A stretch of 18,716 nucleotides of DNA from Megasphaera sp. UBA5897. GTDB taxonomy: Bacteria; Bacillota; Negativicutes; Veillonellales; Megasphaeraceae. Where the stretch lies: assembly GCA_002431345.1 (NCBI GenBank), contig DJEN01000096.1, positions 1 through 18,716 of the forward strand, in the 5' to 3' direction. Below, one piece after another: positions 8,495 through 15,014 of the stretch (position 1 is the stretch's first letter; the number at the start of each line of letters is the position of its first letter). The notes beneath the pieces were generated by a model. That model worked only from the letters and a program-made list of their open reading frames with translations, searched no databases and had not been told where the DNA came from. Both the position numbers and the translations under genes were made by a program.

Positions 8495-8532
8495 AACAGA
8501 CCTCCTAAGAATACTAGATAAAGGAAGAGAAA

Positions 8533-8580
8533 ATACGCGGCTGTCCAGCTGCCGGACTGGCTGCGGCTGCAGAGCCGTAT
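8533..8580 (-). promoter_or_regulatory. GC-rich structured leader of the glycosyltransferase
   Basis: Within the 97 bases between the dedA terminator and the glycosyltransferase start, the minus strand has the segment CGGCT that can pair either with a near AGCCG (four-base loop) or with a distal AGCCG-cg-TAT enclosing a CCAG/CTGG hairpin. The two pairings exclude each other. A run TTTTCTCTTCC follows. No convincing promoter was found between the dedA terminator and this gene, so its start site is unclear. Confidence 0.3.
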
Positions 8581-8583
8581 CTC

Positions 8584-8610
8584 AAAAAAAGGCAGCAAAT
8601 AATTGCTGCC
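8584..8610 (-). terminator. dedA terminator
   Basis: A perfect 8-bp stem ggcagcaa / ttgctgcc with a four-base loop is followed on the minus strand by seven Ts. It lies about 30 bases after the DedA stop codon and should separate that transcript from the glycosyltransferase, at least in part. Confidence 0.9.
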
Positions 8611-8642
8611 TAAATACAATATATGTTGAAACACGCGGCGTG

Positions 8643-9236
8643 TTATTTTGCCGTGTGTCGCTGATGCCGTTTCCAAAAAACAATCGCTGCGATGACCAAG
8701 CAAATGACAACGACGGCAATGAGGAAGAAATGATTGTACTGAATCAAATCGCGCCAGTGACTGCCCAAGATAGAACCGGCCCATACCAAAAGCAGTGTCC
8801 AGGGAATGGTGCCAATGACGGTAAAAATCACAAATTTCCAAAAGGGATACCGGGCTACACCGGCAGGAAAGGAAATAAACGTGCGGACGCCGGGAAGGCA
8901 GCGGCAAATCAGTACGGCCGCGCCGCCGTATTTGTTAAACATGTTTTCTGCCAGCGTAAACTTGTGTTCGTTGAAAAAAATGTATTTGCCGTATTTCAGC
9001 AGCAGCGGGCGGCCGCCGTAAGAGCCGAGCCAGTAGCTGATAATCGAGCCGATTACACCGGCTGCGCAGGCAATAGCAAAGGTCATCCAAAAATCGAATA
9101 TCTGCTGTGAAATCAGAAAACCGGCAAAGCCGAGCACGACTTCACTGGGAATAGGAATATTGGCATTTTCCAGCAGCATGGCGATAAACATGGCACCGTA
9201 GCCATATGACTCCATTAGTTGTAGTAATGTATCCAT
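8643..9236 (-). CDS. DedA-family (VTT domain) membrane protein
   Basis: A 197-aa inner-membrane protein. The DedA hallmarks are all present: YGYGAMFIAMLLEN near the N-terminus, the PIPSE loop (28-32), GVIGSIISYWLGSYGGR (60-76), and RCLPGVRTFISFPAG (112-126) with R112 and R118. Members act as proton-coupled flippases or recyclers of lipid carriers such as undecaprenyl phosphate and phosphatidylethanolamine, and matter for envelope integrity and cationic peptide resistance. Its neighbour, a polyprenyl-phosphate-sugar user, fits such a role. The first ATG is used although the likely ribosome binding site (GAAAGGA) is about 13 bases away; the next ATG, seven codons in, has none. A terminator follows. 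Confidence 0.93.
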   Translation of the reverse strand: MDTLLQLMESYGYGAMFIAMLLENANIPIPSEVVLGFAGFLISQQIFDFWMTFAIACAAGVIGSIISYWLGSYGGRPLLLKYGKYIFFNEHKFTLAENMFNKYGGAAVLICRCLPGVRTFISFPAGVARYPFWKFVIFTVIGTIPWTLLLVWAGSILGSHWRDLIQYNHFFLIAVVVICLVIAAIVFWKRHQRHTAK

Positions 9237-9280
9237 AACGTAATTTCTGTCCTTTCGTAATAAATAGACGTAACATCCCT

Positions 9281-9289
9281 ATCATAGCA
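9281..9289 (-). promoter_or_regulatory. Extended -10 promoter of dedA
   Basis: The minus strand reads TGC-TATGAT, an extended -10 element, about 45 bases upstream of the dedA start. No good -35 box is visible at 17 bp. Assignment is by pattern only. Confidence 0.35.
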
Positions 9290-9332
9290 TAAAAACAGGT
9301 TGCTGCGATAGATATATTAGAGAAAGATGTAT

Positions 9333-9361
9333 ATCATATAGGCATTGGTTTTCTATATGAT
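9333..9361. repeat. Perfect inverted repeat at the acyltransferase stop codon
   Basis: atcatatag and ctatatgat, a perfect 9-bp pair around an 11-base loop, span the TAG stop codon of the acyltransferase gene. It is AT-only apart from two pairs and has no T tract on the minus side. It could be a weak 3' processing hairpin or a binding site. Confidence 0.45.
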
Positions 9362-10378
9362 GCGTTTGAAACTGGGAAGATGGAGCAGGGCATATTTACA
9401 GAGCAGGCTGCTGTACACTCCTGTCAAAAGCAATACGAGCAATACTTTAAGCTCATAGGCAATATCCAGAGGCTGAAGAAAATAAAATGCGTTGAGGATG
9501 ATAGGTTCGCTGATAAAATAGAACGGATAGGAAAAACGCGATGCCGCACGAGCTGTATCAGCCTGGATGCGACCCCATGTATGAAAGGCTGCAGTCAGTC
9601 CGAATACGGCTGTCAAAGAAAGCAGTGTTTGCAGCAGCGGCAGCAGGAAAGGCACGGCAGTAAATGAAGACACCGTTACTATACCATACGCTGCGCTGAT
9701 GACAAGAAAAGCAAAAAAACATCCTACAGGAGGAATATAGCCGTTAGCCGTGAACCAGCGATGGCGGAAGGCGTAAATGCCCAGCGCAAAATACAGTATG
9801 CCGATGCACAGCCAGTCTGCGCGGGGCGGCAGAATATGAACGCCGGCGATATGCAGTGAAGACAAGCATTCCGTTCCATACAGCAAAAGCGTAGAAAGTA
9901 CGATAAAAAGAAAAAAGAAAACCGGCCCCGGCTGTGACTGTACCCGATGCTGCAGCAGCTGGCGGTTCCATTTTTTCAGTCCCATCAATACAATACACAA
10001 AAACAGAAGAAATCCCAAGAACCAATGCGTACCGGCAGCATACGAACTGCTGCCCCAGTTCTGCAGATAAAACGTGATAAAATCAGCCGTGCCGCCTTGC
10101 TGCAAATACGTGATAAAAGATTCTTCCGGCGCAAAGAAAACGGCAGCTATCAGCCAAGGAATGCCGATACGCAGCCATTTGGCGTTGAAAAAGGAGCGAA
10201 ATGTGTGAATGCGCAGTACGGCTGCGCTGAAATAAGCACTGATACATACTAAAACCGGCAGTATAATGAAACTGCACCCGTTATAAAAAGCCGTCCATGC
10301 ATGCAGAATCACAGCGAGTGTGCCGAGCAGCACGGCTGCAGACCGCAGCATATCTAAATATGCAAGGCGATGATTCAT
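9353..10378 (-). CDS. Acyltransferase-3 family membrane protein
   Basis: A 341-aa protein with about ten hydrophobic segments. The start RLAYLDMLRSAAVLLG (4-19) with D9 and R12, H26 in the next helix (VILHAW), and HWFLGFLLFL (118-127) follow the acyltransferase-3 pattern (RxxxLDxLRxxA...H, then xWFL). Members move acetyl or other acyl groups onto sugars, peptidoglycan, O-antigen or glucans across the inner membrane (OafA, OatA, MdoC). Length suits the stand-alone membrane domain with no fused SGNH domain. The start is supported by AGAAGGG. It is transcribed divergently from mgtC. The acceptor is unknown; surface glycan is inferred from neighbouring envelope genes. Confidence 0.85.
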   Translation of the reverse strand: MNHRLAYLDMLRSAAVLLGTLAVILHAWTAFYNGCSFIILPVLVCISAYFSAAVLRIHTFRSFFNAKWLRIGIPWLIAAVFFAPEESFITYLQQGGTADFITFYLQNWGSSSYAAGTHWFLGFLLFLCIVLMGLKKWNRQLLQHRVQSQPGPVFFFLFIVLSTLLLYGTECLSSLHIAGVHILPPRADWLCIGILYFALGIYAFRHRWFTANGYIPPVGCFFAFLVISAAYGIVTVSSFTAVPFLLPLLQTLLSLTAVFGLTAAFHTWGRIQADTARAASRFSYPFYFISEPIILNAFYFLQPLDIAYELKVLLVLLLTGVYSSLLCKYALLHLPSFKRII

Positions 10379-10395
10379 ATCAAACCCTTCTTTCT

Positions 10396-10447
10396 GAGTG
10401 AGATGTGATTGCCAGCCAAGAAAAATATTTGCTATGTTTTCTCACTC
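10396..10447. repeat. Spaced inverted repeat in the divergent promoter region
   Basis: gagtgaga (10396-10403) and tctcactc (10440-10447) are perfect complements 36 bases apart, in the control region shared by the acyltransferase and mgtC genes. The layout suits a looping operator or a transcribed long hairpin in either leader. Function is unknown. Confidence 0.4.
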
Positions 10448-10461
10448 GTATATATTATAAT
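10429..10461 (+). promoter_or_regulatory. mgtC promoter
   Basis: TTGCTA (10429-10434) and TATATT (10451-10456) are 16 bp apart; a perfect TATAAT overlaps at 10456-10461 without a good -35. On the opposite strand the same AT-rich block offers TATAAT for the acyltransferase gene. Exact start sites cannot be fixed by eye. Confidence 0.45.
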
Positions 10462-10517
10462 ACAATTATAAAGATTTCTTAAAGAGTCGCAAAAAAATAT
10501 CGAAAGAAGTGATGTCA

Positions 10518-11261
10518 ATGGTCATTACGACAGAAGACAGTATTATTCGGTTGTTTGTCGCATTGATTTTGGGTGCGCTGATTGGTTATGAACGGCAGGC
10601 GCAGAGCAAAGCGGCAGGACTGCGGACGCATACGCTGGTCTGTGTAGGATCTTGTTTGTGCATGATTATATCCATTCATATTGCGATGGATGCATTTTTT
10701 ATGTACGGCTACCGTAATTCCGACCCGGAACGGATTGCGGCGCAGGTCATTTCCGGCGTAGGTTTTTTGGGAGCCGGTACGATTATGGCCAACCAAAAAG
10801 CACGCAACGTACAGGGATTGACGACAGCTGCCGGCTTATGGACCGTAGCGGCTATCGGGTTGGCTGTCGGGGCAGGCTATGTCATTGAAGCCGTTATAGG
10901 AACACTTATGATTCTTATTATATTGGCTGTATTTGTTCAGTTTGACAAAATACTCAGCCTTCGCTACCGCAAGAAATATATACTGCATATTTTTATGAAA
11001 AATACAGTAGGACAGTCCCGGCGGCTGACCTCTTTTTTACAGGAACAAAATCTGCGTGTAGAAAAATTTCAGGTTATATCAGAAGAAGAAGCCGAGTCTG
11101 CCGTCGAGCTGGAAGTTCTTATCTGGTCCAATCGCCGTATCGAACCGAGTGAAATCATTGGACAGCTACTGGCTTTAAAAGGGGTAACGAGAGCTGGCTG
11201 TGAACTGTTTCAAAAAGAAAAGCATCCGGATTCCCATATAGACACATCGCATACATCATGA
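10518..11261 (+). CDS. MgtC/SapB-family membrane protein
   Basis: A 247-aa inner-membrane protein. The N-terminal half has the MgtC signature: LGALIGYERQ (18-27), AGLRTHTLVCVG (33-44), then DPERIAAQVISGVGFLGAGTI, and ARNVQGLTTAAGLWTVAAIGLAVG, over four to five helices. The last 85 residues or so form a soluble domain of the ACT-like kind found in longer members. MgtC proteins help cells grow at low magnesium and act on membrane energetics or F-ATPase; many non-pathogens carry them with roles unknown. I chose ATG 10518 because AAGAAGTGAT gives proper spacing to it; GTG 10509 and ATG 10512 in the same frame are too close. The gene is single, with its own terminator. No magnesium-sensing leader is recognisable in the short 5' region. 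Confidence 0.92.
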   Translation: MVITTEDSIIRLFVALILGALIGYERQAQSKAAGLRTHTLVCVGSCLCMIISIHIAMDAFFMYGYRNSDPERIAAQVISGVGFLGAGTIMANQKARNVQGLTTAAGLWTVAAIGLAVGAGYVIEAVIGTLMILIILAVFVQFDKILSLRYRKKYILHIFMKNTVGQSRRLTSFLQEQNLRVEKFQVISEEEAESAVELEVLIWSNRRIEPSEIIGQLLALKGVTRAGCELFQKEKHPDSHIDTSHTS

Positions 11262-11299
11262 CAAAAATTCCTTGCAAAAGGAATTTTTGTTATTTTTTT
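11261..11299 (+). terminator. mgtC terminator
   Basis: A perfect 13-bp stem acaaaaattcctt / aaggaatttttgt with a four-base loop, overlapping the stop codon by one base, is followed by TTATTTTTTT. Confidence 0.93.
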
Positions 11300-11345
11300 A
11301 CATAATTTGCCAATATAACCTCATGAATATTGTGCTGGCAGCCCG

Positions 11346-11375
11346 TTGACAATCTGCTGTCTGACTGCGTATATT
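11346..11375 (+). promoter_or_regulatory. Strong promoter upstream of the aminotransferase
   Basis: A perfect TTGACA (11346-11351) is spaced 18 bp from TATATT (11370-11375). Transcription should start near 11382, giving a leader of about 125 nt. A second, -10-like TATAAT at 11448-11453 has no good -35 and could be an additional start. Confidence 0.65.
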
Positions 11376-11411
11376 TTGTATACAGTATTTTTGCTTTGTA
11401 TACAGTATTTT
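11375..11411 (+). repeat. Two 17-bp direct repeats, likely operators
   Basis: The identical 17-mer TTTGTATACAGTATTTT occurs at 11375-11391 and 11395-11411, a 20-bp period, close to two helical turns. Each copy has the palindromic core TGTATACA, the style of site bound by GntR-family and related dimeric regulators. The first copy overlaps the -10 end and predicted start site of the TTGACA promoter, a classic repressor position. No regulator gene lies nearby. Confidence 0.7.
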
Positions 11412-11507
11412 ACAAGATAAAGCATATGCAGCGTGAGTGGAACATAGTATAATGTAAACCATTAACGATACAAAAAGATATAAAGAGTTGTTGGAGGGAT
11501 TCATATT

Positions 11508-12752
11508 ATGACAGTAATGGCAGCAGCAAGCAGAGAAGGAAAAAAAATTAATGATGTCGTTTCTTTTGCAGGAAATGAGGCACGAAAAGCCATCGCGGCG
11601 TATGGTGCCGATAAAGTAATCAACGCAACGGTTGGCTGTTATGCAGGAGAAGACGAAGTATTGGGATGCTTGCCTGTTGTTGAAAAACTGTACCGCAGTT
11701 TGCCTATTCGGGATTTCACGGCGTATGCACCGCCTGTTGGCTTGGATGCGTATCGGCAGGCCGCTATTAGTGAAACCTTTGAAGATCAGCGGCCCGAAGG
11801 CTATATCGATGCCATTGCGACTGCCGGCGGAACCGGGGCTGTTCACATTGCGATTGCCAACTATTCTGAAATCGGGGACAGTGTCTTAGTTGCCGATTGG
11901 CGCTGGAGCATTTACGAAGGCTTGAGCCATGAAGTGGGCCGTTCTATGAAAACCTTTGCGTTGTTGGACAGCAATCAGGCGTTTAACATTGAATCCTTTT
12001 CGTCGGCAGTCGCCGATATATTGAGCAAGCAGGATTCTCTGCTGATTATCTTAAATACGCCGGCAAATAATCCGACGGGCTTTTCCTTATCGGAACAGGA
12101 TTGGACAGAAGTATTGGATGTCTGTCGTTTTCATGAAAAACAGGGCAAACGCATTACGATTCTCGTGGATATTGCGTATATTGCCTATGCCGGAGAAAAA
12201 AATGAAGTACGGAAATTCATGAAGCAGTTCAGCAACCTGCCTAAAAACATCTTCGTGTTGGTTGCCTACAGCATGTCCAAAGGCTATACACTGTATGGAC
12301 AGCGTGCCGGTGCGCTCGTAGGCGTATCTTCCAGCAAAGAAGTGATTGATGAATTTGTCGAAGTTGCCAAATATTCTGCCCGCACGGCTTGGTCCAATAT
12401 CAACCGCGCGGCGATGACACTGCTGATTAAAGTCCGCGCTGACAAGGCACTGCAGGAAGAAATAGATAAAGAACGCCGTGCATTTTATGATTTGATTGAA
12501 GAACGAGCAGCTATCTTTATGACAGAAGCCAAGGAATGCGGCCTGCACGTCGTTCCCTTCCAATCCGGATTTTTTATTGCCATTCCTGTCAAAGATTCGG
12601 CGGCCGTCTGCCAACAGCTGCAGAAAGAATTGATTTTCGGCGCACCTGTCGATTTAGGTGTTCGCTTGGGCGTATGTTCTGTACCCAAAGCCAAAATGAA
12701 AGGGTTGGCGGCAAAGATAAAAAAAGCAGTTCAAGCAGCTGACCAACTATAA
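11508..12752 (+). CDS. PLP-dependent aminotransferase, aspartate/aromatic type (subgroup I-alpha-like)
   Basis: A 414-aa cytoplasmic fold-type I aminotransferase moving an amino group between an amino acid and a 2-oxo acid. Key positions follow aspartate aminotransferase: GGTG (107-110) for the cofactor phosphate; W132 likely stacking on the ring; NNPTG (187-191); D221 in DIAYIAYAG; the Schiff-base lysine K258 in YSMSKGYTLYGQRAG; R266; and R386 for the substrate carboxylate. The stretches DIAYIAYAG and ARTAWSNINR (291-300) resemble E. coli AspC (DFAYQGF, RANYSNPP) more than the AspB-type I-gamma enzymes usual in Firmicutes. Substrate (aspartate, tyrosine or phenylalanine) is not settled. GGAGGG nine bases upstream supports the start. 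It is a single-gene unit, with a strong promoter and twin operator sites suggesting tight repression. Confidence 0.88.
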   Translation: MTVMAAASREGKKINDVVSFAGNEARKAIAAYGADKVINATVGCYAGEDEVLGCLPVVEKLYRSLPIRDFTAYAPPVGLDAYRQAAISETFEDQRPEGYIDAIATAGGTGAVHIAIANYSEIGDSVLVADWRWSIYEGLSHEVGRSMKTFALLDSNQAFNIESFSSAVADILSKQDSLLIILNTPANNPTGFSLSEQDWTEVLDVCRFHEKQGKRITILVDIAYIAYAGEKNEVRKFMKQFSNLPKNIFVLVAYSMSKGYTLYGQRAGALVGVSSSKEVIDEFVEVAKYSARTAWSNINRAAMTLLIKVRADKALQEEIDKERRAFYDLIEERAAIFMTEAKECGLHVVPFQSGFFIAIPVKDSAAVCQQLQKELIFGAPVDLGVRLGVCSVPKAKMKGLAAKIKKAVQAADQL

Positions 12753-12768
12753 AAACGTATATACAAAG

Positions 12769-12863
12769 AGCTGTTGTGCGGCAGCATGTACTCTTACGAT
12801 TCGGGGTATGTATCCCTGTATCTTGGAGAGTATCCTGCCTACGCAACAGCTTTTTGTTGTTTT
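12769..12863 (+). terminator. Nested multi-stem element ending in a T-rich tract
   Basis: Outer stem agctgttg (12769-12776) / caacagct (12844-12851), then ggcag (12780-12784) / ctgcc (12835-12839), then tactct (12789-12794) / agagta (12827-12832), and an apical gggg/tccc pair (12803-12816). All four are nested in register. TTTTTGTTGTTTT follows the outer stem, so it probably ends the aminotransferase transcript. It is far larger than needed for a terminator. I recognise no known RNA family in it. Confidence 0.6.
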
Positions 12864-12947
12864 ATGATACATCTTTTCTGTACATGCAGCAGACAGCGTC
12901 ATTTTTGGGTTATTTGCCATAAAGTCTTTAAGGATGATGGGCATTGA

Positions 12948-12956
12948 TGGTATAAT
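12948..12956 (+). promoter_or_regulatory. Extended -10 promoter of the MBL-DUF445 operon
   Basis: TGG-TATAAT is an extended, perfect -10 element about 58 bases before the hydrolase start. The -35 at 17 bp (TTAAGG) is poor, as is common with extended -10 promoters. Confidence 0.5.
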
Positions 12957-13013
12957 GTACTAATGGCTTGACAGCCTGATTTAAGAAGACGATTCCCGTT
13001 CAAGGAGGTATAT

Positions 13014-13712
13014 ATGTCAGACATTCGTATTTCATTTTTAGCACACAGTGGTTTTGCCGTAGAAACGGCGACAAAAGTATTAGTATTTGATTATTATAAA
13101 GATAACAAAAAAATTGTAGATGCATACGCAAAAGGCAGCAAGCCCTTGTGGTTTTTTATCAGCCATTGGCACGAAGACCATTTCAATCGGGACATTGCCA
13201 AATTTGAAGCCCATACCCGTCATTATATTTATAATAAAGATGTACGGTTTCACTGCCAGGATACAAAAAAAATGCAATCTATGCGTTTATATGATACAAT
13301 ACATATGGAAGATGCAATCATCACGCAATATGGCTCTACAGATGAAGGCGGCTCTTTTCTTGTACAGACAGACGGCTTGAAAATTTTCCATGCCGGTGAT
13401 TTAAATTGGTGGCATTGGCTGGGAGATACCGATGCCAATAATGCCGTTGCCAAAGATAATTTCCAGCGGGAAATGCAAAAAATAGCAGGACAGCAGGTAG
13501 ACATCGCGTTTTTCCCTGTCGATGCGCGGCTGGAAGCGGCCCGTGAATGGGGTGTAACCGGCTTTTTGCAGGATGTGACGGTTACCAAATGCTTGATTCC
13601 TATGCACTATTTTGGTACGCCATGGACTCCGTCTGCCGAATTTAAAGCAGCGCACGGCAGTGTGCCTGTATGGATTCCTATTCATGAAGGAGATGCCGTA
13701 GATATAAAATAA
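13014..13712 (+). CDS. Metallo-beta-lactamase-fold hydrolase (UlaG-like)
   Basis: A 232-aa cytoplasmic protein with no signal peptide. The metal site is visible: H51-W-H53-E-D55-H56 (the HxHxDH motif), D129 in HAGDLNWW, and H198 in IPMHYF. The early H11 in LAHSGF and the overall size match the UlaG/L-ascorbate-6-phosphate lactonase and YtkL-like branch (beta-lactamase superfamily 2/3). Such proteins hydrolyse lactones or phosphoesters, some nucleic-acid or phosphonate compounds; the substrate here is unknown. AAGGAGG lies six bases before the ATG. It is first of three genes on the same strand; the next begins 26 bases after its stop with its own strong ribosome binding site, so an operon with the DUF445 pair is likely. 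Confidence 0.87.
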   Translation: MSDIRISFLAHSGFAVETATKVLVFDYYKDNKKIVDAYAKGSKPLWFFISHWHEDHFNRDIAKFEAHTRHYIYNKDVRFHCQDTKKMQSMRLYDTIHMEDAIITQYGSTDEGGSFLVQTDGLKIFHAGDLNWWHWLGDTDANNAVAKDNFQREMQKIAGQQVDIAFFPVDARLEAAREWGVTGFLQDVTVTKCLIPMHYFGTPWTPSAEFKAAHGSVPVWIPIHEGDAVDIK

Positions 13713-13738
13713 ATACGAATAACCAAAGGAGGACTAGC

Positions 13739-15013
13739 ATGACTGAATTACAGACGACGGCACAGCCGCGGCGCAGTCAAATCGCTAATTATATATTGAT
13801 ACTGGCTGCTATTATTCTGTTGCTGGCGTATCCGTTTCAGGATTTTTTCTGGGGCGGCTTATTGACGCATTTAGCGAGTGCGGCGCTTATTGGGGGCTTG
13901 GCAGACTGGTATGCCGTTACGGCACTGTTTCGCAAACCGCTGGGCATATCGTTTAAAACAGCCTTGATTCCCAACAGCAAAGAACGAATTGCTGAAATGG
14001 CGCGCCATATGATAGAATGTGAAATCCTGACAGTACCCAACATGTACAATGTATTAAAACATCATCCGGTACTGGGTGCAACGCTGGAATATTTGCATAC
14101 CGAAAAAGGGTTTCAATCGGCAGAACGCGTTTTTGGACAAATTTTGAATACCTTTTTATATACGATTGATATGAAAACCGTAGTCAAAGCCTTTTCCGGC
14201 TTGGGCGGCGGTGCCATTGAAAAAATCGATTTGGCACCGATTATGAGCAAAGCCATAAAAATTGGCCTGCGCGGCGAATCGGGCAAAGATTTTTTGGATT
14301 TCATGATTTTGAATTTGGAAAACCTCGTCAAAAGCGACGTCATGAAACAATACATCGGCGAAATTTATGAAGCATCGGTTATGCAGTATGCCAACCGGCA
14401 TATGATGATTAAACTGCTCATTAAGCCGATTTTAAAAAGTGAAATGTTCCGTCCCGATGTCGTAGCCGAAAAACTGCAGGGAAAAGCCTTGGAACTGCTG
14501 GCAGAAGCCAAGAAAGAAGATTCTGTGCAGCGCAAGCAGGCTCTGCAGTATTTGTGGAAGCAGACCGAACAAATCAATTTCAACGAAGATTGGCGCAATC
14601 GGATTGACAGCTATAAAAACCGTATGTACCAGAGCCTGGTTACCCGCCCGGATACGCGGGAAGCATGGCAGCGGTACGTCCAGGACCCGGACCGCCAAAA
14701 ACGAGTCTGCACGACAGCTGCCAAATACGTGATCCGCAAACTGGAAACGTGGCGTGAAAGCCCGGACCAAATCGAACAGATGAACCGCACAGCCTTGGCT
14801 TTTGTAGCGCGGGAACTCAAACGTCTGCAAGTGTGGTTTGGCAAAACAGCAGAAACGGAAATCATGAAATACGACGGCCAGTATTTGGCACAGCAGCTGG
14901 AAAACAGCGTGTGGTATGACCTGCAGATGATTCGTGTCAACGGCTCTCTGGTAGGGGCCGTGCTGGGCACGGTGATCTACCTGATCATGTATGCCGTTAA
15001 AGGAGGTGTGTAG
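13739..15013 (+). CDS. DUF445 family membrane protein (first paralogue)
   Basis: 424 aa. The DUF445 signature SAALIGGLADWYAVTALFRKPLG (about 47-69) follows an N-terminal hydrophobic helix (19-35), and the C-terminus ends in WYDLQMIRVNGSLVGAVLG plus a final membrane helix. Between the two anchors is a long, charged, mainly helical region of about 320 residues. The family (YheB/YjiN relatives) has no established biochemical role; it is common in Gram-positive and Gram-negative bacteria and sometimes linked to envelope stress or sporulation. AAAGGAGG lies six bases before the ATG. Its end is directly coupled to a second, divergent copy. Both membrane anchors at the ends suggest the helical body lies on one side of the membrane as a hairpin. 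Confidence 0.9.
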   Translation: MTELQTTAQPRRSQIANYILILAAIILLLAYPFQDFFWGGLLTHLASAALIGGLADWYAVTALFRKPLGISFKTALIPNSKERIAEMARHMIECEILTVPNMYNVLKHHPVLGATLEYLHTEKGFQSAERVFGQILNTFLYTIDMKTVVKAFSGLGGGAIEKIDLAPIMSKAIKIGLRGESGKDFLDFMILNLENLVKSDVMKQYIGEIYEASVMQYANRHMMIKLLIKPILKSEMFRPDVVAEKLQGKALELLAEAKKEDSVQRKQALQYLWKQTEQINFNEDWRNRIDSYKNRMYQSLVTRPDTREAWQRYVQDPDRQKRVCTTAAKYVIRKLETWRESPDQIEQMNRTALAFVARELKRLQVWFGKTAETEIMKYDGQYLAQQLENSVWYDLQMIRVNGSLVGAVLGTVIYLIMYAVKGGV

Positions 15014-15014
15014 C

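Noticed and set aside
10509..10517. GTG/ATG starts upstream of the chosen mgtC start
   Set aside because: The purine-rich ribosome site overlaps or touches them, whereas ATG 10518 has normal spacing.
11375..11411. Start of a CRISPR array
   Set aside because: Only two copies, unit 17 bp with a 3-bp gap, located on a promoter; no cas genes. It fits an operator pair.
12589..12944. Minus-strand frames over the nested hairpin element
   Set aside because: They owe their existence to the inverted repeat and overlap the end of the aminotransferase; no ribosome site or protein-like sequence.
14991..15014. Earlier in-frame ATG for the second DUF445 protein
   Set aside because: The strong Shine-Dalgarno lies after this ATG and is spaced for ATG 15015. 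The earlier start would add eight residues and overlap the preceding gene.
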